A stretch of 64,000 nucleotides of DNA from contig CM055279.1 of NCBI GenBank assembly GCA_029237695.1, positions 5,598,323 to 5,662,322 of the forward strand, in the 5' to 3' direction. The first letter of the stretch is position 1. Each line of letters starts with the position of its first letter. Positions 30,001-45,000 of this stretch are shown piece after piece. The translations under genes were made by a program, and so were the position numbers. Below the pieces are notes generated by a model that saw nothing but the letters and a program-made list of their open reading frames with translations, ran no database searches and was not told the DNA's origin. This DNA comes from Conchocele bisecta. Taxonomy: Eukaryota; Mollusca; Bivalvia; Lucinida; Thyasiridae.

Positions 30001-33000
30001 TATACGACAAGGCGGTGAATGGTGTGACCAAAAATGGAAGCGATATCACAATAATTGCCAAGATCTGTAAAAATCATCTGTAAAATTCTTACAGGTTATA
30101 TTTTATCGTATATTGCCTAAGGAACGTGTGGTTCTATGCTGGATACTCTACATACATGTATAATCAGGTGTGCGGACCAGCGAACAGTGCAGATCCTGAA
30201 CAGACTGCGCGGCCGCGCAGTCTGATCTGGATCTACACTGGTCGCAAAACCCATAAGCCCCATTTCTCCAGTCATAGCCACATATATGTTCAGCATTAAC
30301 CCACACATTCTGAAAGCTATATCAGATAAAATAAAACATAGAAAATAAAATGATTTACCCACGTTTTGTTGGCAGATAGTTTCAAATCGCTGCCATGTTT
30401 TAGTCATGTGATTTCCCTCCCACCTTGTATAACAAAGGTATTAAATGCATGAACTCGTAAAGACCAAAGCAATGTAGACGTTTGTTTGACGTCATATCTT
30501 TTTATTTTTTATCAATGTATAAATTCAAAATTAAGAAGGAATTTACAACGGAAAATTAAGAAGGAATTCATAAATACATGTACAATTACTCGTTTTTCTG
30601 TAAAAGATTTTTTTACATCTGCAACGTGAAATAAATGAAAACCTGAAAATTGACTCAAAAACATTCACCTCATTAAATAAACCTACAGTATAAATATATG
30701 AATGTCGAACAATAAACAAACATTGATTTTGCCTAGCAACCTAAAAACAGTGTTCTCCATAAATAATATGATATGATAAAGAGGCAGCGACCCACCACCC
30801 AGAAGCATTATATTATTATTATTATTACTACATCAGGGGCAGGTAAATTATCAGTGCTCCAGATAAGCTTTGTGTCTAAAGAGTATTGTTTCCCCTGATT
30901 TCAAATTAAAAGCGTATTTCATTTTTGCAAATGGATTATTGATTTGCTTCATCATTAAATAGGAAACAAATGATCAAAACATAAAACAAATTTAAACATT
31001 CACTTCACAGAGTGTATTATTTTCATGCACTTATTTATACTGTATGTAATAAAGTTGTAATAAAGTTGAAAATTTACTTAGTTTAGCTGCAGTTTGCTTT
31101 GTGCAGCTCAACTCAGTAAATTTCCACTTTATTACGGTATTTTGTACTCCCACTGTTGATAATCGATGCATATTCTGCTAAACTCAGTGTGTAAAGTACG
31201 CCAATACACATCTTACCTAGATCTGTGGATAATGTAGCAGAATTCACACATTACCAAAGATGAGACAAGAGCTAAAGTTAAGGTGCGTAATTTGACCAAC
31301 TTGTGGTGAAATTTTGTTATTTCTTCATCAAAAATGGCAAGTTTGGAGTCCTTTAGAATCGTCTCATTGAGACGATTCTAAAGCACTCCCAACTTACCAT
31401 TTTTGATGGAGAAATAAAAAATTTACCTCCAAATTACGCAATTAACTGGAGCTCTGTGAGACAGGCCATGTGATTTTGTACGGAAATAATATTAACAAAG
31501 TCTAATATGATATGCTAACAACATTTATCTTTTCCATAGAGAACACTGTTATGGCCACAGGAAATTAATTTGCAGATTTCATCCCCGTTCGCCCCTAATA
31601 CGAATTCCCAAATTATTATTTTATTTCCACTTTTGTGAACTCTGAATTTGATGCTAGGAGCTCATTCCTTGATTAAGGCCTCGAGCCAAAACGCTAAACA
31701 GTTTGCGTTATCCAACAACTAGATGGCCGCTGCCCGCATGTCATGCCCGCCGAGGCTTTGATAAAATACCGAAAAACTTTAACCAAAAACTTTGCGCCAA
31801 TGCCAACGCGTGTACGCAAATGTACCGACTATACCGTTATATAGAAATTAATGTTGTATTAAATAAGTTTCATACGAAATTGAATAAAAAAAATAAAGCC
31901 TCCCACCAGCCCAATTTTATCCCACAATGTGGACGCGAATCTGCAAACTATTTTCTATGCGCTAAATGGGAGCAACCAATAATGTAACAATGAGGTCATG
32001 TGATCACCGACAAAGGGAGACTACTCACCAGCGGTGACGGCAGCGCCGATATGTACGGGCGGTGTGTCGGGGTACCACACGGAGTTCAGGTACTTCTTTG
32101 TGTTTGCATAGCAGAAGAAATAGATGGCCCTGAAACGACATCAATCAAATACAATGTACTGGTATGTTTAACCCATTTCGTGCTGGATACCCATTCACAA
32201 TATATTTACAATCGGTAAATCATTTTAGGCTAGGTAAACGGGTGGTCCTGTACTTCACCTGTACTGGAGAAGTACCGGGAATCCCCCGGGGGGTGGAATA
32301 CCCAATATCATAACTAAATATTTACATAATAAAAAAACATATTCAGCCCTGAATTTACAATAACCTGATATCGATGGTGCAAGAGTCAATGTAACTAATT
32401 TGTGAACAACACACTGAACTGACAATAATATCTATTACTGCAGAAAAACAAAACGAGGCTCCGGTGTGGACTGGTTTCAACTGCTTTTCAGTAATGTAGA
32501 CTGTGTCATTCACCAAAACAATTTCAAGTCAAGCCAAAACATAGATGACATCTGCGATTATCTGTTATAATAATAGATTTATTTGTCTATTTTTGGGATA
32601 CTTTAACGAAGCCTGCACCAAAAATGTGGCTGTGACTGGAGAAATGGGGAGTATTGGTTTTGCGACCAGTGTAGATCCAGATCAGCCTGTGCATCCGCAC
32701 AGTCTGACCAGGATCTGCACTGTTCGACATTCCATCAATGAAGAGTACGTCATACTTCGATCAAGCCATGCTACAGGAGTGTGCTACTTGATCAGGAGAT
32801 ACACTGGTCACAAATCCTATAAGCCCCATTTCTCCAGTCACAGATTGACTACAGACTGGAGGAACAATGCAGTGCTGTAAATATAGTGGCATGGGACAGC
32901 TATAAATAGATTGGTCAGGGTCAAAGCAGAACACTGTTTACAGAGAATGTAAGACCCAAATGACTTAGGTCAAGAACTACGTATACAAATGTACATGGTA

Positions 33001-36000
33001 TTCATTAAACACAAAGCATGTCATCAACCGTGTGGGCTCAATTACTGGTCATAATTAATTAATTAAAGCAAACTGTAAACTAATTAATGAGACGGCAATT
33101 TTATATAATACATGTAAATAAAGATTTCGTAAAATTGGTCGCAAAAATTTGAAGTTTACCCCGACCGAATGTCCTGTAAAGTTTTGGCAGTTTCGCAGAG
33201 ACTGTAATTGGTAACATTAAATAAATGACCTATTAAGTGGCCGTAAATTCTACGAAAATGCTCAATTCACTTTTGTGAAAATGGACGATAGCAAAACTTT
33301 AGCCTCCAGAGTAAAGCAATCACACATAAACAAGAATGCATGTCTACAATTTTATTTTTTTAAAAGTCTTTAACCCTTTCACCCCTGAATAACTTGAATG
33401 GATTTTGATACCTGAATTTTGCACCCAATCCAATCTTCACAAAATGATTTTCAGACAAGTCCATTTATGAAAAGGGGGTGTTTTTTAATAAATCTAAAAA
33501 ATATAAATGAACTGGCTCATCTGGATCTACACTGTTTGCCAATACCACTATACAGGCCTGTGGTGTTGAAAGGGCTAAACAAAAAATGGCCTAAATATAA
33601 TGGCCTCAATTCTATGAAAATGCTCAATTAAAATAGATGATAGCACAAAACTTCAGTCTGCAGAGGCAGGACAATCACACATGAACAATAATGCATGGTT
33701 ACAATTTTTCTTTTGTAAAAGATGGTCTGGAAAAAAATAAAGAATCGTGCCCATATAAAAAATCATCAACCTACTAGTTACATTGTGAATGTGAGATGGC
33801 AGTTCAGGGGTTACCGCTGTTTATTGTACCATGGAACATGGCTATTGTTTACACATACAAGATAGGGTACACCACTGACCCTGATCATGAGCCAGGACAA
33901 AGCACAGTGTTGTTGTGTTTAAACCCTTAGAAGGCGGGAACCGAAAATTGTTGTCTGCTGTTGTGGCTTACTTTGTATTTTCTCTAAATAAAAACATGGT
34001 TTGTCAGCATTTTAGAATCATTTCCATTGGAAATGATTCTAAAGTGCTGCCAAACCATGTTTTTGATAAGAAAAATGGAAAATAAAAAATAAACAGCAGA
34101 CGACAAATTTTAATTTAACATGAGAATTGACTGAAATTGAAAGCCCGAGTCCCACATGTCCGGTTATAATATAGGGAGGCATATTTTTTCATCCATTCTT
34201 TAGATACGACATTGTTCGGGCAAAATAAAAATTACTTCACTATTACCCCACGTATTGATAGGCATTATTATACATTTTATACAAGACAAAACTTTCCACA
34301 CTGATATCAAGGGCGATAACTGTGTTTCTTTAAAATGTTAACGGACATTACTATTTATTCTCTGTATTTATTTTTTGATGTGCAATGATCATACTTTATA
34401 ATCCGGCGATAAAAATATTTGTTCAGGTGACGCATTTAATTTGTATAAATAATTTAACTAGATGGCCGCGGCCTGCATGTCGCGCCTTGTGGCGAGGCAT
34501 GGACACTAAAAAAAAAGATATAGTATAACGAAAAACTTAACCAAAAAACTTAACCAAAAACTTTAACCAAAAAAATTAACCAAAAACTTCAAAGTAATTT
34601 GACCTTGACATTGGGCACAGGGGCCGCACAGGAGTGGGGTAGAATGAAAATACAGATGATGATAAACACCCATGTGAAGTTTCAAGGTAATGGGCAAAGC
34701 AGTTGCAGAGGTATAGTATAACGAAAAACTTAACCAAAAACTTCAAAGTAATCTGACTTTGACATTGGGCACAGGGGCCGCACGGGAGGGGGGTAGAATG
34801 AAAATATAGATGATGATAAACACCCATGTGAAGTTTCAAGGTAATGGGCAAAGCAGTTGCAGAGATATAGTATAACGAAAAACTTTAACCAAAAAACTTA
34901 ACCAAACAAGAGGCCCAAATGGGCCTGTATCGCTCACCTAAAAGCCTCCATAGTGGTCATCTTGATTTCACAAAGACTCTTCACTTACAACTTCAAATGT
35001 TCCACAGAATTTGTTGGTACCTTCTGATCTAACATATATTGCGAATGTGCATGTGATTTACTGCTATAAATTCGATTTGATATATAAAATGACCATATTC
35101 GGTCAAAAATAAAATTTGACCCCTATTTGACCCCTCGGGCCATGACCATTTTTGACCCAGAGGCCACCATATGAACAAATCTGAATCAGCGTTAACTATC
35201 GATCATTCATACAAAGTTTCGTCGAAATCGGCCTGGCGGTTTGTGAGAAGAAGAAGATTTTTTGACAATTTGACCTACTTTTCAACGGCGGACATCTTGG
35301 ATTTGGTGATGGCCTCCATTTTGACAAAAATGAACAGGCTTCACTAACAAACCATTTCAGTTAAGTTTGGTCAATATCAGCCAAGCAGTTCACAAGAAGA
35401 AGTCCTTTAAAATCTTTAGTAAAAGAACAACCTTTTGACCTGTCGGTGGCCATCTTGGATGACGTAATCATCTGATTTTGGCAAAACATGCTCCAGAGTG
35501 ATCGTCTCGTCGATACCTTGGATTGGATATATTATATGACCATATTTGGTCAAAAATATAATTTGACCCCTAGTTGACCCCTCGGGCTACGCCCATTTTT
35601 AACCCAGGTGCCACCATATGAACAAGTCTGAAACAGCGTTAAATATCAATTATTCACACCAAGTTTCGTCGAAATGAGCCTGGAGGTTTGTGAGAAGAAG
35701 ATTTTTTGGACAATTTGACCTACTTTTCAACGGTGGACATCTTGGATTTGGTGATGACCTCCATTTTAACAAAAATGGACAGGCTTCACCCACAGACCAT
35801 TACAGTTAAGTTTGGTCAATATCGGCCAAGCAGTTCACAAGAAGAATACGTTTGAAATCTTTAGTAAAAGAACAACTTTTTTACCTTTCGGTGGCCATCT
35901 TGGATGACAAAATCATCTGATTTAGACAAAACATGCTATAGAGTGATCGTCTCGTCGATACATTAGATCCGATGTACTATATATATTCGATCCGATATAC

Positions 36001-39000
36001 TATATGGCCATATTCTGTCAAAAATAAAATTTGACCCCTCGGGCCACACCCATTTTTGACCCAGGGGCCACCATATGAACAAATCTGAAACAGCGGTAAC
36101 TATCAATCATTCTTACCAAGTTTCGTCGATATCGGCCTTGAGGTTTGTGAGAAGAAGATTTTTTGACAATTTGACCTACTTCTCAACGGCGGCCATCTTG
36201 GATTTGGTGATGACCTCCATTTTAACAAAAATGAACAGGCTTCACCCACAGACCATTACAGTTAAGTTTGGCCAATATCGGCCAAGCAGTTCACAAGAAA
36301 AAGACGTTTGAAATCTTTAGTAAAAGAATGACCTTTTGAACTATCGGTGGCCATCTTGGATGACGTAATCATCTGATTTAGACAAAAAATTCTCCAGAGT
36401 GATCGTCTCGTCAATACCTTCGATTTGATATATTATATGTCTATATTCGGTTAAAAATAAAATTTACCCCTAATTGACCCGTCGGGCGACACCCATTTTT
36501 GACCCAGGGGCCACCATATGAACAAATCTGAAACAGCGCTAACTATCGATCATTCATACCCAGTATCGTCGAAATCAGCCTGGCGGTTCGTGAGAAGAAG
36601 ATTTTTTAAGAATTTGACCTACTTCTCAACGGCGGCCATCTTGGATTTGGTGATTACCTCCATTTTAACAAAAATGAACAGGCTTCAACCACAGACCATT
36701 ACAGTTAAGTTTGGCCAATATCGGCCAAGCAGTTTACAAGAAAAAGACGTTTGAAATCTTTAGTAAAGAATGACCATTTGAACTATCGGTGGCCATCTTG
36801 GATGACGTAATCATGATTTAGACAAAAAATGTTCCAGAGTGATTGTCTCGTCAATACCTTCGATTTGATATATTACATGACTATATTCGGTTAAAAATAA
36901 AATTTGACCCCTATTTGACCCCTCGGGCGACGCCCATTTTTGACCCACGGGCCACCATATGAACAAATCTGAACAGCGCTAACTATCGATCATTCATACC
37001 AAGTATCGTCGAAATCGGCCTGGCGGTTCGTGAGAAGAAGATTTTTTAAGAATTTGACCTACTTTTCCATGGCGGCCATCTTGGATTGTCGATGACCTCC
37101 ATTTTAACAAATCTGAAATGGCATCACCCATATATCATCCCTGTGAAGTTTAACCAATATCGGCTCAGCAGTTCGGGAGAAGAAGATGATTGAAAATGTT
37201 CACGGACGGACGGACGACGGACACTTTGCCATAACAATAGCTCACATGAGCTTTGCTCAGGTGAGCTAAAAACTAAAAAAAAAAAAAAAACTTAACCAAA
37301 AACTTTAACCAAAGAACTGAACAAAAAAACTTAACCAAACAACTTAGCCAAAGTGCCGACTATATCGCGCTTTCCGCAAGCGGGCGCGACAAAAATGGCC
37401 TGCCTCATTTGTATATCAAAATATCCTGATAGCACCATGAGTCATTATCAGTAAAATAAAGATTACTAAATGATTATCTGAATCGCGGGCACTCATAATT
37501 TTTAGAGCTGGTGGAATAGTGACACAAGTATACACTTATTTAATTCCTATAAAGAACATTTTGTGCCTACTGAGTGGGCATGTACCTTTAACATTGGAAT
37601 TGGCTCAAATTTAAACTGCACCTCAAAACACATTGTTTCATGGTGACTTTAATGGCTGTTGATCAACACTTAATTTCATTTTAGGTCAGGTCAATGGGGT
37701 CGAATCCCGTATTTCACTTGTGTTGGAGCAGTGGCAGGGTGGGGGGAAACTGCAAGGGTCATTGTATTTAATGCTGTTAATGACCTGTCAACATGAAAGG
37801 GCATTTTTGGCCTGATCAACATAGTTGAATCCCACACTTCACCTGTACCCCAAAATCTGTAGCCTATTTCATCAACATTGCAAAGTATACTTTAGTAGCA
37901 AAGTATACTTTGAGGGAGAAATTTTCAATTTTTTTAAAAATTTATTAATTTTTATTATACTGAATTTATTACATTATCACAGCCATTTTGGCTGTGATAA
38001 AGTAATAAATTCAGTATAATAATTCTGCATACTTTTTTAATCATCAAATATATGCAGTCGTTAGTTCTATATGAAATAATGCATTTCGGGAAAAATAAAT
38101 GATTACTCCCTCAAAGTATACTTTGCTAGATAAGTATACTTTGCTAGATAAGTATATTTTGCAATGTTGGTGAAATCGTCTACTGATCTAGTGACAGGTC
38201 CTCACCACGCCAGTCAAAACACATTGCAACACGATCAAACACAATAATAAGTTACATTACCGAATATACATGTACAGTGGAACCTCTCTAAACCGGACAC
38301 CCAGGGAGTTGTCCGGTTTAGAGAGGCTCCACTGTAAATCAGGCATAAGGCCACAGCAAACACATATAATTAAGCAGACATACATGTAGATTATATTGGT
38401 GTCCGGTCTAGAGAGGTTCTACTGTACGTCTAAGTGTGCTATTATTGGTAGACACTTGACCTCAGATCACCGCATAAAATTGTAAACAAGTTTACAGCAG
38501 ACACTCTACCAAAATGTTCGATCGTCCTTGAAATGGATAAACATTCCAATGCTAAACTAAGCTTTGTCGTCTGCAATTTATTTTCTAATTTCATTTTTTC
38601 TCATGAAAAACATGATTTGACAGCACATAAGAATCATTTCCAATGGAAATGATTCTAAAGTGCTTCCAAACCATGTTTTTAATGACCAAGAAGACAAAAT
38701 ATAAAACAACAGCAGACGACAAATTAGATAACCCGCATTCTACAGGCTAAACACCTGCATTGTGATGTTGGATATCGGAATATGGAGAAAAACACATTTG
38801 CTGGTCTAGAAAATAAATATGACCTGTGGTCTATAGATATATTGGGTATATTCGTGTTTAATTAACATACTTAATCGTCAAAGTATTGCAAACTTCTTAA
38901 CTAATAAATAGCTGGAAAGTCTAAAAACTATTTTATTTATAACAAGAGTGCCGCAAGTCACAAAATACGCCCGTCGAATATGGGCCAGACAGCGACGATG

Positions 39001-42000
39001 CAGAAATGTGAAGCTGTCACCAAGGCAAGAAACATTGATGAGAATTTGAAAGTCTAGGCAGAGATAGAAAAGTAGAGTGTAAAGTAGAAATGATAGGGAA
39101 ACAATAATGTAGAAAAGTTAAAAAGGTGATATTTTTGTTAAAAAATATTTTTTCGGCATAAAAACACCAAGGTGCACATCTTCAATATGTGTAGAAGACG
39201 TGTGTATAGTTTCATAACGATTGAATGAACAGTTTCGGAGGAGTTGTGTACACAAACTCTGTACCGTATATAGAATTGCATAGAAAAATGTAGAAAAAAT
39301 GGCTAAGTTAAAAAGCCACTATTTTTGTTAAAAAATATTTTTTCGGCATAACAACATCAAGGTGCACATCTTCAATATGTGTAGAAGACGTGTGTATAGT
39401 TTCAGAACGATCAACTGAACGGTTTCGGAGGAGTTGTGTACACAAACTCTGTACCGTATATAGAATTGTATAGAAAAATGTAGAAAAAATGGCTAAGTTA
39501 AAAAGGTGATATTTTTGTTAAAAAATAATTTTTCGGCATAAAAACACAAAGGTGCATATCTTCAATATGTGTAGAAGACGTGTGTATAGTTTCAGAACGA
39601 TCAACTGAACGGTTTCGGAGGAGTTGTGTACACAAACTCTGTACCGTATATAGAATTGTATAGAAAAATGTAGAAAAAATGGCTAAGTTAAAAAGGTGAT
39701 ATTTTTGTTAAAAAATAATTTTTCGGCATAAAAACACAAAGGTGCATATCTTCAATATGTGTAGAAGACGTGTGTATAGTTTCAGAACGATCAACTGAAC
39801 GGTTTCGGAGGAGTTGTGTACACAAACTCTGTACCGTATATAGAATTGTATAGAAAAATGTAGAAAAAATGGCTAAGTTAAAAAGGTGATATTTTTGTTA
39901 AAAAATAATTTTTCGGCATAAAAACACAAAGGTGCATATCTTCAATATGTGTAGAAGACGTGTGTATAGTTTCGGAGGAGTTGTGTACACAAACTCTGTA
40001 CCGTATATAGAATTGTGTAGAACAATGTAGAAAAAATGGCAAAGTTAAAAAGGTGATATTTTTGTTAAAAAATATATTTTCGACATAAAAACACCAAGGT
40101 GCACATCTTCAATATGTGTAGAAGACGTGTGTATAATTTCAGAATTATCGACTGAACGGTTTCGGACGAGTTGTGTACACAAACTCTGTACCGTATATAG
40201 AATTGTATAGAACAATGTAGAAAAAATGGCAAAGTTAAAAAGGTGATATTTTTGGTAAAAAATATTTATTCGGCATAAAAACACCAAGGTGCACGCACAT
40301 CTTCAATATGTGTAGAAGACGTGTGTATAGTTTCAGAACGATCTACTGAACGGTTTCGGAGGAGTTGTGTACACAAACACTGTACCGTATATAGAATTGT
40401 ATAGAAAAATGTAGAAAAAATGGTTAAGTTAAAAAGGTGATATTTTTGTTAAAAAATAGTTTTTCGCCATAAAAACACCAAGGTGCACATCTTCAATATG
40501 TGTAGAAGACGTGTGTATAGTTTCAGAACGATCGACTGAACGGTTTCGGAGGAGTTGTGTACACAAACTCTGTACCGTATATAGAAATGTATAGAAAAAT
40601 GCAGAAAAAAGTTAAAAAGGCGATATTTTTGTTAAAAAATATTTTTTCGGCATAAAAACACCAAGGTGCACATCTTCAATATGTGTAGAAGACGTGTGTA
40701 TAGTTTCAGAACGATCGACTGAACGGTTTTGGAGGAGTTGTGTACACAAACTATGCGCTTTTTCTTCAGCCGCCCGCCCGCCGTGCGGTAAAATATAATA
40801 CATACCGTTTTTTAAAAACGGTCGTATAAAAACAAACAAAAAGAACACAATTACTTGTACATGTACCGTAGCTGAAATTAAAATATCTTTTTTTTTGTCG
40901 TCTGCTGTTTATTTTTTATTTTCCATTTTTATCATCAAACACATGCTTTGACAGCACTTTAGAATAATTTATAACATGCTTTGACAGCACTTGAGAATCA
41001 TTTCCATTGGAAATGATTCTCAAGTGCTGTCAAACCATGTTTTTATTGAGAAACAAGGCAAGATATAAAAGCAACAGCAGACGACAATTGTTGTGAGTAG
41101 CGGTCTAAGGGTTAACATCCTCGTAATATAACTGGCCTACTGACAAATTTTCCAATGTTTCGTGTGACATAATTTATGTTTTAACCCTTAGACCGCTACA
41201 GACAACATTATTTCTCAATAAAAACATGGTTTGACAGCACTTGAAAAGTGCTGTCAAACCATGTTATAAATTATTCCTTATCTGGAGCCCTGCGGCCAGT
41301 ATTGTTTCCCGCCTTCTAAGGGCACTGAATGGACATTCAGAAAGTCAAGTCACCCTGTAATCTTGGCACCGAATATACGGTCGGTTAAACATGTTAAACC
41401 ATACAATGCTGAATTAATTATTGCCGTCTGCTGATTATTTTTTATTTTCCATTTTTCTTGACTTTAGAAATATTTCCAATGGAATGCGAGCATGTCTGAC
41501 GAAGAAAATCCCCCTCCCTCGTAATTTTGGGAATTTGACGACATGAAAGTGTGAAACAGTTCAAATGAGTGGACACACCTTATTATTTCATCTATAAAGC
41601 CGAGGCTTTGGATGAAAATATTACAAAAGTATTTTTCACGCCTAGGGCGGGGATTGAACTCGCAACCTCTGTCCGAACCTCTTGACCACAATACATCCCT
41701 GGTACCATCCGCAAACAATTGGCTTTAAACATACACTTTATACTGTACATGAGTCATCCATTGTAACCAAGGTCGATCATTAGAAGTGTTGTCCCGGCAA
41801 TAGGTCATGAACATGTACAATGTAGTCATTATATATTCTGTAATCTAGGTCACTAAATGTCTTATCTGATTATGTATGTATAATATGTGGCTGTGACTGG
41901 AGAAATGGGGCTTACAGGTTTCACGACCAGTGTAACTCCAGATCAGCCTGTGCATCCGCAGTCTGATCAGGATCTGCACTGTTTGCCTAACATGCTCCTA

Positions 42001-45000
42001 ACAAGTACTACCGATCATTATCAGGCTACAGGAGTGTGCTATTTGATCATGATCAGGCTACAGGAGTGTGCTATTTGATCATTATCAGGCTACAGGAGTG
42101 TGCTATTTGATCATTATCAGGCTACAGGAGTGTGCTATTTGATCATTATCAGGCTACAGGAGTGTGCTATTTGATCATGATCAGGTACAGGAGTGTGCAT
42201 TTGGATCTATCAGGTAAGATGTGCTATTTGATCATTATCAGGCTACAGGAGTGTGCTATTTGATCATGATCAGGCTACAGGAGTGTGTGCTATTTGATCA
42301 TGATCAGGCTACAGGAGTGTGCTATTTGATCATGATCAGGCTACAGGAGTGTGCTATTTGATCATGATCAGGCTACAGGAGTGTGCTATTTGATCATTAT
42401 CAGGCTACAGGAGTGTGCTATTTGATCGTGAGCTACACAGGTCACAAATCCCAGAGCTCCAGTTAAGATGCGTAATTTGACCAAATATTTGAGGTATTTT
42501 TCTTAGTTCTTCACCAAAGACGATTCTAAAGCACTCCCAACTTGCCATTTTTGGTGAAGAAATAACAAGATTCCCCCCAAAGTTCATCAAATTACGCACC
42601 TTAACTCGAGTCTAAAATCCCATAAGCCCCTTTTCTCCAGTCACTCAGCCACAATTATACTGGAAATTATTGGCCTGTTGCCAAGTGGACATACATTTGT
42701 AATCATTCTAAATAATAACCTCCTGATGACTATCTAGGCTTCCATGGCCATAATTATAGACCAAGTTGACATTTTTGTTCTTTTTCCAGTAAGCACGAAA
42801 CAGGAAATGAAGTAGGATGCACCCTTTCAAAAATGTTAACGTAAATATTAAAATTTTACATTCACCTAGAGCAAATTTATGAATTTTGACCTTGAGCATA
42901 GGGGGCCGCATGAGTGAGCTATAGAATGAAAATATAGATGATCACAAATAAGTGACAAATAAGTAGATGAAGTTTCAAGCCAATCAGACTTATGGTACCG
43001 GAGATAGTAGGTAGCCGAAAACGTTAAAGTAAATCTCGGACAGGCGGACACGGTCACAACTATGTGTACCCAAGAATTTTTTTCCAGGTACATAAAAATT
43101 TGAAAACTTTTAAAGTTCAAGAACAACTACTATATTTATTCTAATAAACGCCCCCAGGGCTATGCAATTCGTGGAGACAAAAAACGTGGAAATAGGATCA
43201 AAATATGTTATTTTCACATACAAAAAGGCATTTAAATGGCTTTTGTATGTGAAAATAACATATTTAGAAAATATATGGGTTAGGGTTAAATATGGGAAGG
43301 GGCTACTATTAGAGAGGGGGCTACTATTAGAATAAATACGGTATATCTAGTCTTTTTGGGAGACCACAGGGCCTGAAAATAGTACTGGTCCGAGGTCCTG
43401 GACCTGCAAATTTAATGTCGGACCTTTGTATTTTACAAGCAAAAAGTGATAATATTGAAATTGCGATCATCATTAGTGGCGATGCTAAATTCATTCTGAT
43501 TATCGTCTTATGGTGACATATTCAAGTATTTACACATAGTGTGACGAGTCATTTAGTAGGAAACGGACACATACTTCTACCGTTTTTCTTACGAATATCC
43601 TCTCGGACCTTCCAAAAAAATCCTCGGACCTTTCACTTTTTTCCTTGTTAGGTCCCGGACCTACTGGTAAAAGCTGTTATTTTCAGGCCCTGGGTCACCA
43701 GAATTTATTCTCATTTTCTATGATCAGGTGCAAAGACTCCATTGCACAATTAGCGATGCCTGTGAAAGCTTGCATGCACAGTTGTTAACATCATCTGGTG
43801 CATGTGTAGAAGCAATCATCAGTATCAACATTTGTGACTGTGACTGGAAAAAGGGGGCTTATGCCATTTGCGACCAGTGTAGTCCCAGATCAGACTGCGC
43901 ATCTGCACAGTCTGATCTGGTATTGCACTCGGTGTGACGAATCATGTGACCAAACAAATGGCGATGTTGACCTATAAAAAGACAAGAGGGCCATGATGGC
44001 CCTAATTTCGCTCAACTGACTCCATGAACACCAGAGGAGAATGCAACATTGAGTTCATGTGTTTTAAAAAAATTGTGCTATTTTTAGATGGCGGTCATCT
44101 TGGATTAAGCGATGACTTTCATTTTACCAAATCTGAAAATGCTTCACCCAAAGATCTTAACTTCCTATGAAGTTTGGCCAGCATCGGCCATGTGGTTCCT
44201 GAGAAAAAGACGTTCAAAATCTTGAATAAATGGACCTTTTGGTGGCCATCATGGATGACATAATCATCCGATTCCGACAAATATTGCACCAGAGCAATCG
44301 CCTCATCAATACCTTCAATTTGATATATGGCATGAGCATATTCGGTCAAAAATAAAATTTGACCCCAATTTGACCCCACGGGCCATGCCCATTTTTGACC
44401 CCGGGGTCACCATTTTCACAACTTTGAAAGAGCACAGTAAATCGATCATTCCTACCAAGTTTAGTCGAAATCCGGCCAGCGGTTCATGAGAAGAAGATTT
44501 TTTGAGAATTTATGCTATTTTTAGACGGCGGCCATCTTGGATTAGCGATGACCTCCATTTTAACAAATCTGAAAAGGCTTCACCCATGGACCATAACTGT
44601 GAAGTTTGGCTACCATGGGCCAAGCGGTTCATGTGAAGAAGAATTTTGAAATCTCTAATAAAAGAACGAACATTTGACATTTCGGCGGCCATCTTGGATG
44701 ACATAACAATCCGATTTCGACAAAAAATGTACCAAAGTGATCGCCTCATTGATAACTTCGATTTGATATAAAACATGACCATATTCGGTCAAAAATAAAA
44801 TTTGACCCCAAGGGCCACGCCCATTTTTGACCCCGTGGTCACCATTTTAACAACTTTGAAAGAGCAATGTACATCGATCATTCCTACCAAGTTTCGTCGA
44901 AATCCGGCTAACGGTTCATGAGAAGAAGATTTTTTAAGAATTTATGCTATTTTTAGACGGCGGCCATCTTGGATTAGCGATGACCTCCATTTTAACAAAT

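Larger units (their letters stand above)
34200..37587. repeat. Family M element interrupted by a 2.9-kb insertion
   Basis: Reverse-oriented M sequence (accccacgtattgataggca, ttgttcaggtgacgcattta) runs to about 34455 and resumes at 37396 with cctgcctcatttgtatatca, ending tgagtgggcatgtacct at 37587 before TTAA. The uninterrupted M copies supply the empty site. The outer left end (34116-34200) is decayed. Confidence 0.65.

Noticed and set aside
36075..36754. Two similar 78-codon ORFs that might be a gene family
   Set aside because: They come from two copies of the 445-bp repeat unit; the other copies have stops or shifts, so there is no coding constraint.
41990..42440. Regular repeats resembling a CRISPR array
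   Set aside because: Units are contiguous without unique spacers, lie inside a MITE, and the DNA is eukaryotic.
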